A DNA stretch of 64,000 nucleotides from Cheiracanthium punctorium. Its lineage: Eukaryota; Arthropoda; Arachnida; Araneae; Cheiracanthiidae. This document shows positions 50,493 through 61,172 of the stretch, piece after piece. Each line of letters begins with the position of its first letter. Positions within the stretch are counted from its first letter, which is position 1. Location of the stretch: NCBI GenBank assembly GCA_038373885.1, contig JAWZYV010016058.1:2170001-2234000 (forward strand). Reading direction: 5' to 3'. Under the pieces are notes generated by a model. The model did no database searches. It was not told where the DNA came from and worked only from the letters and a program-made list of their open reading frames with translations. A program made the position numbers and the translations under genes.

Positions 50493-50711
50493 TGCTGTGG
50501 CCGTGACGTTCGAAAGACGGCAGCACCTTACGGCGTGCTGCGAGTGCCACGTCACGAGCTGAAAAGCAGTGACGCACTTCACTTGGAGTTCGGGACTGCA
50601 ACCTGACGAGACGTATTCTTATGCGTCATTGTAAATCATTATTTTTATGTGAATATATAATCGAGAATAAAATGTGTGTTGTCTTGAAGCCTTGTTTTTA
50701 AGTATACAGCA
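50493..50711 (+). repeat. 3' LTR
   Basis: 219 bp, with one difference from the 5' LTR (C at 50547). The AATAAA at 50666-50671 is the likely polyadenylation signal of the genomic RNA. Confidence 0.95.
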
Positions 50712-50716
50712 TTTGT

Positions 50717-52155
50717 ACATAAATTCATGAAAATACTTTAACGTTACCATCTTACTGAAAAAAATGCTTGTTTATGTAAATTATTCTTTCTCCCATTTAA
50801 TACGTGCGTGTAACTTTAAATTATTTTGTTAATTTGCTGCTAAACTTTTATTTTCTATTTTATCGTAGAATATATCTTTTCTTGCTTAATATGCTCTCTT
50901 TTATTACGTAAATTATATTGTTGAAACAAATAAGTGCAATGTTTGTATCGCATCATATACCTTTGACACTGGAACAATGTGGTTATTAACTATTAAATAA
51001 ATAATTTCATTATGAATTAAACGAAGAGTATTTTGATAAATATTGAAATTTGACTTTGTTATTAAATTTATATTTTCAACAGGACGGTAAAAAATATATT
51101 CTTTAAATACAACATATTTTCAAATTTATATTTATATAAAACATATGCAACAATTTTACAACATCATCTTGATTTTTCCCTGACCAAGACAACGGCCAAA
51201 ATTTATTTCTATTTCAGTTTTACTAAATTATGCAGTTGTTAGGATTTCACGTTAATATTTATTATTAAGTTTTAATTTTGTTTCCCTTCTATTTAAATTT
51301 TAAAAGTCGGTAGTAATTCCTTCAATAAAACTGTCAGACAATAGTGGAAGATAAAAAGAAAGAATGTTTCATATGCGTGCTTTGTGAGCTTTTCTTTGTC
51401 TGCTCATTTCTAATGAATAATAAAAGATCTATGAAAGCAGAGAAAACGATAACTCATATGAGAGGAAAATAAATTAACTATTATATCTCGCAGACATGTT
51501 AAGAAATATAAAACAATTAACAAACGTTAGTTGAAGAAATTAAAGTTGTCTTATTATTCCAAGTCCGCGCAAGGTTATTGGCTTTAATCCAAAGTCGAAA
51601 TTCTTTTCAGAGCTCGAATGAACTCACCAATGCGACGAGGAGTTTTCTTTGTTCTTATAAAATAATTGCGTTCATGTAATAGACCATTTCTATTTTGAAC
51701 CAGTGGTCTTGAGTTTGTATACAAATTTATTTACATAACTATAAGGAGGTGTTTTAACATTCAGATTGCGTTAAGTCACAAAATCAATTAATCTTGTGTA
51801 GGGAAGAGTGGTAATTACTGTTTTCCCCAGACAAAAATTTCTTGGAGATTTTTTAAAAATATATGCAGGGCTTTCATAATTAAAGATCCCCTACTCAGAG
51901 AGGTGTACAGCAAAAACTACTGCCCGGTATGCTACCAAATTTGTAGGAACTGTTAGCGAGACCATGGGAGAAATATTTGCATGAAAAAAAAAAGAACTAA
52001 ATCAAAAAATAAACATCAGGTGGCCCTGTCATCATTGCTGATATGCAAATTCTCCCACCGCTGATAGGTAAAAAGCACCTGCTTCGCAACATCTTCATTG
52101 TTTTGTTCACATTATATTTTTACAAGTAAATCACTTTCTCATGGTCTCTTTAGTG
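50717..52155. other. AT-rich stretch with no recognised gene
   Basis: Right-hand flank of the retrotransposon. Nothing supportable beyond AT-rich sequence. Confidence 0.5.
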
Positions 52156-52393
52156 CACTGCAAAAAAAAGTCTGTAAAACTGACAGAAAAAATGGTCAAC
52201 CAGCACGCCAGTTTATTTCCGTATATTTTACAGAAATCTTCCGTATTTTTTTCCTTATACGGAAGATATCTGTAAAATAAACTGAGAATCTGTAAAATTT
52301 GGACTACTTCTGTAAAAAAAAAAAAAAAGTAATAAACTGGCTTCCTGGCTGACAGTTTTTTTTCTGTAAATTTGACGGACTTTTTTTGGAGTG
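52156..52393. mobile_element. Palindromic MITE, copy A
   Basis: It starts CACTGCAAAAAAAAGTCTG and folds back on itself. Inner arms contain GCCAGTTTATTTCCGTATAT or TTTACAGAAATCTTCCGTAT and their complements. A second copy with the same layout lies at 60937-61172. No coding capacity, and no clear target duplication. Confidence 0.75.
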
Positions 52394-52682
52394 TGTTTCC
52401 TGTAAATTTATTAGCATTCTGACCAGTAGTTTTCTTTGTAGACTGCTCTGAATTGGAGAATTTTAATTATGAACATCCAATATGTTCAGGGATCCTGGAT
52501 GAGTTATGTACTGTAAGAAAATTCGTTTATAACCTACAGTATATGATATTTTCTGGAAAAAACTATTATAGCTTCACTTATACGAACATTTTTGAATGAA
52601 GTTTAGCTGACTCTTGTAGATCTCTTTCTTTATTTGAATGTTTATAAAGTGCTGTGCATAATTATTTTTACAGAACAAAGTA
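52394..52682. other. Short AT-rich spacer
   Basis: No gene or repeat recognised between two mobile elements. Confidence 0.5.
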
Positions 52683-53466
52683 CAGGGTTGTCCAAATTAA
52701 ACTTCCCCAACTCAGAGGCCTGTGCAGGATGTTGTATGGGTCATAATGTGATGAAAGTTTGAAAACAGACACTTCAGATCACATGCTCATGATTTATTTA
52801 AAAAAATTATTAGTACAAGAAGTTGCCGATAGGTGGCGTTGCTGATCAACAAGACGTTCTACAGGTGTTCTATATGTGTGCCGTGGCTCTCTATGACAAC
52901 ACCATGTGGCGATTGGCTAGTGGCCTCCACGACCGCCAAAGCAACGACTTGTACGCGTGCAGAATCCAGAACATGTCGTCCTCTACCTGGTAAAATTCCA
53001 AGGTGTCCGGTTCTTTCGAACTTCTTCATCATGTCTCGTAAAGCGCGTGATGTCATTGGTCCTCGGCGTAAGTTCTTTGTAAGGAATGCTCTTATCGCAG
53101 CACAGGAGTTCTCGTCATTCTGGTAGAAAAGTTTCACTGACAAAACTTTGTCTTTCAAAGTCGCCATTGTGCATCAGCGAGCTGGAAACAACTGCCTGAG
53201 CAGTGTCTGTCTTCCACTTTTGTAGGGCTCGTCTTTTGGATACGTTGCGCAGAATCTTTATTTCTGCAAATCACGTTGTTGCAATATGCAAATTACTAGT
53301 GCTCCAGTTCCACCTATCGGCAACTTCTTGTACTAATAATTTTTTTTTTAATAAGTCACGAGCGCGTGATCTGAAGTGTCTGTTTTCAAAATTTCATCAC
53401 ATTATGACCCCATACAATATCCTGCACAGGCCTCTGAGTTGGGGAAGTTTAATTTGGACAACCCTG
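52683..53466 (-). mobile_element. Mariner-like transposon deletion derivative
   Basis: 784 bp with about 155-bp terminal inverted repeats (52683-52835 and about 53310-53466). The ends are CAGGGTTGTCCAAATTAAAC and its complement, flanked by TA on both sides (52681-52682 and 53467-53468). The arms are highly similar. The TIR type and TA target place it in the Tc1/mariner superfamily. The interior retains only the 5' part of a transposase gene, on the minus strand. Confidence 0.85.
52859..53167 (-). CDS. Truncated mariner-like transposase, DNA-binding part only
   Basis: A 102-residue frame starting at 53167, some 140 bp inside the right inverted repeat. Residues 5-70 (KVLSVKLFYQNDENSCAAIR onward to the FERTGHLG block) resemble the N-terminal helix-turn-helix region (DUF4817-type) of a group of arthropod mariner-like transposases. 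That region binds the inverted repeats. The DDE catalytic domain is absent: after about residue 90 the frame runs quickly to a stop near the opposite arm. The last residues (THIEHL) look like the C-terminal end of such transposases, so the gene seems to have lost its middle in frame; this last point is inference. It cannot transpose by itself, but an expressed product could occupy the repeats. It may equally be an unexpressed relic. Confidence 0.65.
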   Translation of the reverse strand: MATLKDKVLSVKLFYQNDENSCAAIRAFLTKNLRRGPMTSRALRDMMKKFERTGHLGILPGRGRHVLDSARVQVVALAVVEATSQSPHGVVIESHGTHIEHL

Positions 53467-53468
53467 TA

Positions 53469-54051
53469 TCATAAATGAAAAATTTACAATGCATATATAA
53501 GTTGAATATTTTCTAAATACCATTTGTAGTGTTCGTCCATTTATAGTGTTCGTACCATTTATAGTGTTTTCGAAAGAAAAGAAAACTAAAAATAAATCGA
53601 TTATCAAGCATTCACGAAATATTGACTATAAATTGGAAAAGCGTTGAAAATATCATAGTATCATAGGAATTAAAATACAACATTATCGCATTAGATCTCG
53701 TTGAAACTATTAAAAAAAGGCAATGCTTTTATAGGCTATTTACTTGTCTCGGAATAAAAAGTATTGTGGAAAGGAACAAACTAACAAACCATTAGATTTT
53801 AATGAAGATTATGAGCTAGAAGGGCTACTACAACAAGACACTTCAAAATTTATGATGCTTATTTCGTCCACAGCGTGTAAATGTAGTATATGTGTTTTAA
53901 ATTGCTTAATTTGCGGATCAAAATGAACCGCGCGGTCTTGTTTTATCTGAAAACAATAAAAAAACTTCGAAATTATCTCACTGCAGCACAGATTGAATAA
54001 TAAAAGTGGTCATCTTTACTATATCAGCTCTCTTGTAAATCAAGTATCAGA
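53469..54051. other. Non-coding stretch with no recognised gene
   Basis: A short direct repeat of ATTTATAGTGTTCG-like sequence lies near 53522-53570. Nothing else is supportable. Confidence 0.45.
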
Positions 54052-54448
54052 TTGTAACGAAAGTTTTCCGCCAAATCTGCCTGAAAAACTCACTTCTAAC
54101 TCCTTAGATAACTGTTTTTGAACTTTCGGTACCAAACCTGCACAGTGTCATATGATACAACAATAGTATTTAAAGCTGTACTGTACTCATAATTCGTTGA
54201 TATTTTGTAGCTGACTTTTTGCAACACAACTGGAAGTAAATGATGGTTCTAATCCTCTAGAGTGATAGTGTCATTTGAGATACCTTGTACTTAATGATAA
54301 CTATATTTTTTACAGATTTCACACCATAGTGTTATAAAGTAAGTCTCTTTCTCCAAATGCCAAAAATCGTTTGACAAAATATGAGCAAATACGCCAACGC
54401 GAACTGTGTGCTGACGATGTTTGAGGTGGCGGGAAACTTTCGTTACAA
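54052..54448. mobile_element. Inverted-repeat element, 397 bp
   Basis: The ends TTGTAACGAAAGTTTTCCGC (54052) and its complement GGGAAACTTTCGTTACAA (to 54448) match over about 24 bp. No coding capacity and no target duplication recognised. A partial TTCGTTACAA recurs just outside at about 54533. Confidence 0.5.
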
Positions 54449-55145
54449 CCTAATACAGTATTTCCTTGTTTGTTAGTAAATTGTTGGTATATAATAGGCC
54501 ACGTATGGGAAAAAAAATTCTTTTGTCCAGGTTCGTTACAATTTTCAGGTTTTTTCCTTTTCCATATGTGTGATAATTTATAGGTTGTGCATTTAATATC
54601 AATATAAACTATCAGCTAAGATGTTTAGATTATGTATCAAGAAAATCATTTTTCAAGTTTATATTTCCGAGAATTACTCCATCCTGAGTATTAGGGAAAA
54701 GATCTGTCTTCTCGAGTGTGAAAAATTCTAGTAAGGTACAAAAACTGGATGACCACGAATGGCCAATATTGTATGCTGATTGATAATACGCATATTTGAC
54801 AAAGACAAATTATTTAATACCATTATAAACAATAAATTATTAAATCCCCATAAAATATTAAATTGATGAAGAATACGCTATGATGTACGACATACGATGC
54901 CACATTCCTAGAAACCTCCATTACGGACTATTAAGTAACACCATTTCCGCTCAATTGTAATAGCAAAGCAATGTCATTCACTAAGAGAGAATATACTTTC
55001 CGTTTCTTTCTTTTTTTTTTTTCTATAGTAAATGTTAAAGATCTATAAGTACTTTAATGTATTTGCTATTTTAAAGGTTTTTATTACAAATAAAAATTTT
55101 ACCGAATGCTGATTAATTCTAATGTAGAAACGCAATTAAAACATA
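54449..55145. other. AT-rich stretch with no recognised gene
   Basis: Nothing supportable apart from a T-run near 55010-55022. Confidence 0.5.
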
Positions 55146-55356
55146 CACAGTAAAAAAATTCAGAAACGTTACATACTTATAGCGGAAAGGTTTCCAAAAA
55201 TATAGCGTAACCTACCGATGCTCTACTCGAACTCACGATTTCGGAAACATAACCCATATTTCGAGGTAAAGTATTTACGGGCGAAAGGAAATCTTTATTT
55301 GGGACTTCGCGCGCATGCGCCAAGTGCCAAGAGACGGATAAGAGTGAACGCGTTTT

Positions 55357-55690
55357 CCCTGATAGCACAGATGGTCACAAAAGAGTCGCTGTGACGTAAC
55401 AGAGGGTCACAATTGTCACAGGACTGTCACATTGTAACTTCTTGCACAGCCCGATTATGACCAACAGGGGCCCCGGGCATTGATGAATTTGGGCGTCCCC
55501 ATCTATAAAATTTGTTTTCTTTTTCATAATATTTTGGCATACCAAAGAATATTTCAGAACAACATTTGAAACTGGGGGCCCGATTTGCCCATGCGATAAT
55601 AAGGGTCTGGTAACTTGTGAGTGATGTAACTTCACTGTGTGGTCACTGTGAAGTTTATTTGTGACCAGTCACCAGGTGACGTCGCCGGAT
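55357..55690. repeat. GTCAC/GTGAC-rich palindromic segment
   Basis: It begins CCCTGATAGCACAGATGG and contains about nine GTCAC or GTGAC half-sites in a partly self-complementary arrangement. It is probably a nested MITE with an unresolved right end. Its start resembles the CCC...AGCA ends of the elements at 11190 and 59174. Confidence 0.45.
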
Positions 55691-55869
55691 GAATACTTAA
55701 ATAAAACAGCACATTATCTCCTGAAAATAATTTATGTGGAAGAAAAAAGATTTAAGATTTTAATTTATATTTATTAATTAAGGTATTTTCTCTCCATTTA
55801 CAAAATACTTCAAAATATGTTAAGTTCCAAAACAAGCCGTACCACAGCAGCAGTCAGTTTACTTTTAAA

Positions 55870-55955
55870 GCAAATTCCGGCAAGCGAGTCGCAGCGTCGC
55901 GGTAGGGTGCTGTCTTACGAGCCCGTCGTCTTCGGTTCGATTCTGGTTGCCGCGC
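55870..55955 (+). repeat. tRNA-like segment, probable SINE head
   Basis: An A-box-like GCGGTAGGGTGCTG and a B-box-like GGTTCGATTCT are spaced about 35 bp apart. The T-arm pairing is weak and no acceptor stem forms, so it is not a functional tRNA gene. It is probably part of a SINE. Confidence 0.4.
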
Positions 55956-56328
55956 TCCTACCGTTAGTTTGGTGCTACCATCTAGTTGAAGTTACTTGAA
56001 ACGCTTCATCTAGTGCATGTAATTTTTTCTGAAAAACTCGGAAAGGATTTTCTTCCTTTTTTTCGGAACCTTCGGGAACCTTTATTCGGAACCTTTCCGA
56101 AATACACGGAGAGGTTACTCAATATTTTACCAAAATATACAGAAACGTTACCCATCTTTTCCAGAAACCTTAGCTAAAATGCAGGAAAATAGGCAAATAT
56201 GTTTCCGACATATGCAGAAACATTTCTAAATACTTTACCCGCATGGTTCGGAAACGTTTCCGCAATTTTGAACTACATGAGCTGCCCCATTTTTTGGGGT
56301 AACGTTTCCGAATTTTTTTTACCGTGTA

Positions 56329-57949
56329 GTTATGCATTACTAAAAGCCTGGCTTAGCATTGCAATGCTTATGATGAATCTGCTTTCTAAAACAGGGTTTT
56401 CATCCGTCCTCAAACTGAATGCGCAGACACTAGTTTCTTAGTTTTATATATTACAAGAAAACAAAACAAGCACAGACAGGCATTTGAGAATTTAATAAAT
56501 AAACACACATACTTTCAAACCGATAGAGAAACAGATAGCAAAATGAATGAACTGCATTTTCAAATATAAGTAAGTCACTTGCGCTTTCTGCTTATGATTT
56601 ACACCAGTGGTCTATTGAAATATTTCTCCCTTTCCAGATGAATGCAATCTGTCGAAGGCTATCGCACATTCAGTTCGAAGAGCAATCGACCTGCGGAGAG
56701 AGGGAAGAGACGGAAATCGATTGAAGCCCAACAGCTAAATTATCGTAGAGAGTCCACGTGTCGTTCGTTCACTCACATCACAGCCAACAGCAAATATTCT
56801 GCAAAAGGGCGTGAGAAACACCAGCCTATACTCAAATTATTTTTTCTGAAATAGTCGTTCATTTTGATCTGAAATTGACTGCTTTAACTTTAATTACATG
56901 CTTCTCTATTGATTGTTTGTGAAGCTGACGTTTCAATTGCAAGCGTTAGTTGATCATCTATTGACTTACTACTAATAATTTTTGCGTATATATTTCGATT
57001 TGATCTGTGTGAGAGAATTATTTACTGCATGATTTCAAAACTTTTATCTTTTAACAGCGGTATCAATTGCATACAGAGAAATCACGTAAAACGCATCAGT
57101 TATGAAACACTGTTCAATGCACTGCTACTTGTGCAAATTGTACTGCGTAAAAAACATGTTCCATTTGCTGAATGTTAGCATGGAGGTGGAAGTGTTTCCG
57201 TGTGCGTTGTTGCTTACTGACATAGGTGTAAAGTAATAGTGCTAATAACAATATAATTTAAGCATTAGTCAAGAGGCAATTTTCCATCTAAGTTACAATA
57301 TCTTCTCTTTAAAGAAGATACTTTTATTTACATAAATAAGTAGAAAAGGTACAGAAAAAAAATCCTAAACCACTTGTAAGTTTGAAAATAAACTCTACTT
57401 TTTTTATTTTTGGCAATGCTTTGAAAATTTCGAATTCGATAGAATTTTCAACATTTTTAGATGAATAAGCTTGGAATTTTTCACGGATATTCCACAAAAT
57501 ATTAATTTAACATTTAGTAAAGGTATCTGTTCCCTGATGTTGAGCGATTTTTCAGTGTTATTATGCTTTTTCCTGACCAGTCGCCTTCCAAATTTTAACG
57601 GATATGCAGAAAAATACTGATAATTATCTTGCCTATTTTAAGATTCACTCGATAACCGATTTTCCATGATGTCCGTCGTAATATTTCCATCGTAAGAATG
57701 GATATTCAAGTTCATAAAGTACTAATAGAACAGACATAAATTTGGTGCAACATTTTATTAAAACACGTACTGAAAAAGTTGGCTCCATAAGACGAAAAAC
57801 TTTGTTCCAGCATTTGGAGTTCAAGTCGAACTTCATGTATTTTAACCAAACAGTGGTAAATGTTGAATGATCAAAAACATTCAACAATATAATGATAAAA
57901 TATTAAACTACACCGTTAATAGAAAAAGTTCAACGTTTCACGATGCAAT
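56329..57949. other. Non-coding stretch with a weak exon candidate
   Basis: At about 56638 a good polypyrimidine tract and acceptor (CTCCCTTTCCAG) precedes a moderately CpG-rich, 70-codon open frame (56642-56854) with no known domain. No matching donor or homologous protein is recognised. Confidence 0.3.
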
Positions 57950-58090
57950 GGAGCTAAATTAGCTGCATCCTTCTATGGAGAAACGTTTCACCATGATTCA
58001 GTTCCATAGATCCGTTCAGGCACCAAAATTTGGTTCAATGTTTCTCCATTGAAAAGATGCAGCTAAGTCAGCACCATTTTATGGTAAAAT
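57950..58090. mobile_element. Foldback repeat, about 140 bp
   Basis: TTAGCTGCATCCTTCTATGG at the left and the complement of TTAGCTGCATCTTTTCAATGG at the right form arms of about 35-40 bp. Both arms include GGAGAAAC. No target duplication was established. Confidence 0.5.
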
Positions 58091-58221
58091 GTTAAGAACT
58101 TTTATTTTAAGTAGATAAAACTGCAATTATGTTAAAATGAGCAAAGCCTGCGGAAGCTACCTTTCAATAACAAGATTTTGTCTTTATTATATTTTTAGCG
58201 AATTTCTAAATGTATGCGGCG

Positions 58222-58285
58222 ACAGGGGGAGGAATAGAACCTGAGCTACTTCGTAAACTCTGTCTATGCTAGCTACTGGACGGAA
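58222..58285 (-). repeat. tRNA-like SINE fragment
   Basis: On the minus strand an A-box-like TAGCTAGCATAGAC and a B-box-like GGTTCTATTCC occur with tRNA-like spacing. No complete cloverleaf. Confidence 0.35.
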
Positions 58286-58330
58286 AGGTCACTTATCCGG
58301 AATTTTATGGAAATAATATTTCGGTTCTTC

Positions 58331-58365
58331 CATCGCTACGTGATTGATCTGATCACGTAGCGATG
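58331..58365. repeat. Perfect 14-bp hairpin
   Basis: CATCGCTACGTGAT, a 7-base loop, then its exact complement ATCACGTAGCGATG. Confidence 0.85.
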
Positions 58366-58391
58366 ATCACGCAAAATACGCATGATCATAG

Positions 58392-58455
58392 CAATCACAT
58401 CAAATACGAGCGTGACAATCAAAAGTGATTGTCATGCTCGTATTTGGTGTGATTG
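58392..58455. repeat. 30-bp near-perfect hairpin
   Basis: The stem arms at 58392-58421 and 58426-58455 pair over 30 bp with two mismatches around an AAAG tetraloop. It lies 26 bp from the preceding hairpin. Confidence 0.85.
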
Positions 58456-58954
58456 TGTGCGATACACTGCTTCTTAATGGTGAAAAGTAGAACCATCGAG
58501 GAAACGTCACCATTCACAGTAGTTTTGGAAAATCTATGAGCCAAGATTTTATTAGATTATAGCTCCATTAAACGGTTCAACACTGAACGGAAATTGTTTA
58601 GAGTGCAGATCATTTGAACATTTCTTTCATACCAAGATGAAGTGTTCTTTCCAAGGAGACAGTACTTAAGTCAAATTGTTATAATTTTTTCAGTTGCAGC
58701 TGTTGTTGGGTTAGCAATTATGATCCCAACTTTTTTTTCTGTTTTTTAACATTTTGCATGTCATTAAATGTTTTTGGCATAATGTTTTAAATCATTTGTT
58801 TTGTTCTGCCGAAATCTTTGTCCTTTTTTTAGAGTTAATTTAATTTTCAGACGATTAAAATGGACTGTCAAGTTGAGAAAAATGATCATTTTCGGCACCT
58901 CTTTCTTTTTGTTTTAAATCAAAGTAAAAAAAATATCAAAATCTGTTCCTGATA

Positions 58955-59165
58955 AATGTTTTGTGCAAGGTGAGGGTGGTATAACTGAAAGAACCGCTTC
59001 TGATGATTGGTATGCTACGTAAATTCAAAAATGGAAATTTTGACTTCAAATACGCACCTCGTTCAGGCCGTCCAGTTGTGTTCGACGAGGATCTATTAAA
59101 CCAAGTTTTGTGCAAAAATTCGCTTGAAAGGACGAATTGGCAGAGAAAATGGAGAGCTCCCACGA
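58955..59165 (+). pseudogene. Mariner transposase N-terminal relic
   Basis: Conceptual translation with frame changes gives GEGGITERTA, then KFKNGNFDFKYAPRSGRPVV and DELAEKM. These match the conserved helix-turn-helix part of mariner (Mos1-type) transposases, notably F-KNG-FD and PRSGRP. A stop follows WYAT and a frameshift follows NSL. The catalytic domain is absent. The remnant stops where the 59174-59275 element begins. Confidence 0.75.
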
Positions 59166-59173
59166 TGCTACAG

Positions 59174-59275
59174 CCCTAGTCCAAAAGACGTTTAAAACAC
59201 GTTTTAAACGTTAACGTCAAAAAACGTGTTTCCAGCGTAGTTTGAACGTTTTTTGAACTATTTGTGCTACTAGGG
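59174..59275. mobile_element. Small MITE with CCCTAGT ends
   Basis: 102 bp from CCCTAGTCCAAAAG to GTGCTACTAGGG, internally rich in AAACGTTTT/AACGTTTT motifs in both orientations. The short TIR and lack of a target duplication keep the call tentative. Confidence 0.4.
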
Positions 59276-60936
59276 AGAGAAGCATCTTCACTCGTTAGGA
59301 AAGGTTAAATTGTGGAGCATTTAAAAAACGTCGGAACTTAGTTTCCAACCCAATATATTATCATACTAAGAGCACCGAAATTTACGACTTTTGTGGATAT
59401 CTACGTTTCAAGAAGAAAATAGCAATCAATATGAGGAAAAACAAAAGTGATTGTTCTTCTTCACTCAAAAGATACTCACAAGGAACACAGTAATAAATGA
59501 TAATTTTATAAACACTCCATCTCAACTCACGTAAATGTAAAAATAATACTATCCTTGTAAGTAAGCATAGGACTCAGCTTGTTTATAAAGAAATAAAATA
59601 AACCATCATTTTTAAAATGAACTCCACGCAGTACATTAAAATATGAAACTTGTCTGGAAGCAGTAAAATTTATCTCTTTTCATAAAGCTGTAAAAGCCCG
59701 TACCGCTGTAAAAGAATAGAAAGAAACTAGCTTATCAGATGTACTATTATACCACTTTAAAAGAAGGAAAACATTTTCAGTCTTTATCACGTCATATATT
59801 TTAAATTCGTATAACGTGTGACACTGATAGGAAAGGCGTACCTAAGATACCGATGTTTATGAAGACTGAAAAATTGCATTCTTTTGTGATACATTTTACA
59901 GCCAAGAAGATAAATTCAGTCATTAAATGCATTGATAAGAGAGCGTTGTTCCTAAGTATCTATTGAATAATCGGTATATATATTAAGTGATTCTTTCTTT
60001 CTGAGATAGCTTTTTAGAAAGGAAAAATTTGTGTATGTGGTATTAAGATATTAAAACTTTTTCTTGACGAATTAAGAAGAGAAACGAAAAATGTCTGGAA
60101 TGTAGAAAAATACACTGTCGAATAATTTATTGAATTTCAAGATATCCGAAAATTTCGAACCCTGTTTAATATAATGTGCTTTTTATGATTTTATTTCGTC
60201 ATTAAATAGGACTGTCTGAAATTAAAACCTTAAAATGACAAAGAAATTAAATGTGGGTAAAAATATGGATTTTTTACAGACTTCCTAAGTGATTACGAGA
60301 AAAGCAGTTAATATTATATTGAGCATGCAAAATGTATAGCAATTAGGCAGATAATTAATTGTACATAACGAAACATCTGAATATTTAGCTTCAATGTAGA
60401 TATTGACATAGGACATACATATGCACATAGTGAGACATGATTAAGGCGTTTGAATTTAAACCGTTTCCCGTTAAAAAAATTTATTTATCTTTCTCTGATT
60501 CATTCCCATCTTTTCAACGCTGTATTTTCTGTTTTAGAATGTTTTAATTTAAAGATATTTACATTTAACTTCCCTGAATTCATATGCGATCTCTACAAGA
60601 TTCCTTTTCTACAGACAAAAAATAAATTGTAGCACTATGTCTTCGATATTTTTTTCTTTTACCGGCTCCCTTCATTGAATTTTAACTTACAGTCGTGAAT
60701 TCTAGCATCGATAAAGAAATGAACAGGGCTTACGTGTGCGTTACCTTCGACTACGGACACTGAATATTTCAGTCCTAAGAAAGTCTGAAGAACTTAAAAA
60801 GGCTAAAAATGTTTAAGTTCTTCAGTTTTTATATAGAATGGTTTCAATTCGTTTTTTATATTTTAAGACACTCAGAATATTTTCTATCTCAAAAAAGGCA
60901 GAAGCACTTGATTTTTCCTTCTGTTCAAGTCTTCTA
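59276..60936. other. AT-rich stretch with no recognised gene
   Basis: Nothing supportable beyond AT-rich sequence. Confidence 0.5.
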
Positions 60937-61172
60937 CACTGAAAAAAAGGTCTGTTAAACTGAAAGAAAAAAAACTGTCAGCCAGGACTCCAGTTTATTT
61001 CCGTATATTTTACAGAAATCTTCCATATTTTTTTTTCCTTATACGGAATATTTTTGTAAAATAAACTGAAAATCTGTAAAATTTATGGAAGACTTCTGTG
61101 AAAAATGGAAATAAACTGGAGTCCTGGCTGACAGTTTTTTTTCTGTCAGATTAACAGACCTCTTTTACAGTG
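60937..61172. mobile_element. Palindromic MITE, copy B
   Basis: It starts CACTGAAAAAAAGGTCTG and ends CAGACCTCTTTTACAGTG, with inner arms CTGTCAGCCAGGACTCCAGT and its exact complement. It shares layout and most sequence with copy A at 52156-52393. Arm symmetry is better here than in copy A. Confidence 0.8.

Larger units (their letters stand above)
46228..50711 (+). mobile_element. Complete Ty3/gypsy LTR retrotransposon, Mag-like
   Basis: A 4484-bp element copies itself through an RNA intermediate. It is framed by two 219-bp LTRs with TGCTGT...ACAGCA ends and flanked by the 5-bp duplication TTTGT (46223-46227 and 50712-50716). Internal parts, in order, are a primer-binding site, one uninterrupted gag-pol ORF and a polypurine tract against the 3' LTR. 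The domain order protease, reverse transcriptase, RNase H, integrase is that of the Ty3/gypsy (Metaviridae) group. The lack of a third ORF means no envelope gene. The LTRs differ at only one position (G at 46282, C at 50547), so the insertion is recent. A Mag-like or K02A2.6-like lineage is inferred from the single ORF, two zinc knuckles and tRNA-Ser priming. Confidence 0.95.
55146..56326. mobile_element. TA-flanked composite inverted-repeat element
   Basis: The ends are CACAGTAAAAAAATTCAG at 55146 and the complement of CACGGTAAAAAAAATTCGG ending at 56326, flanked by TA on both sides (55144-55145 and 56327-56328). Each arm carries repeated CGGAAACGTTTCC/GGTTTCC motifs over 100 bp or more. The interior holds two unrelated blocks, a GTCAC-rich palindromic segment (55357-55690) and a tRNA-like segment (55870-55955). 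No transposase is present. Confidence 0.65.

Noticed and set aside
55870..55955. Functional tRNA gene
   Set aside because: A- and B-box-like motifs exist, but the T-arm pairs poorly and no acceptor stem forms; more likely a SINE head.
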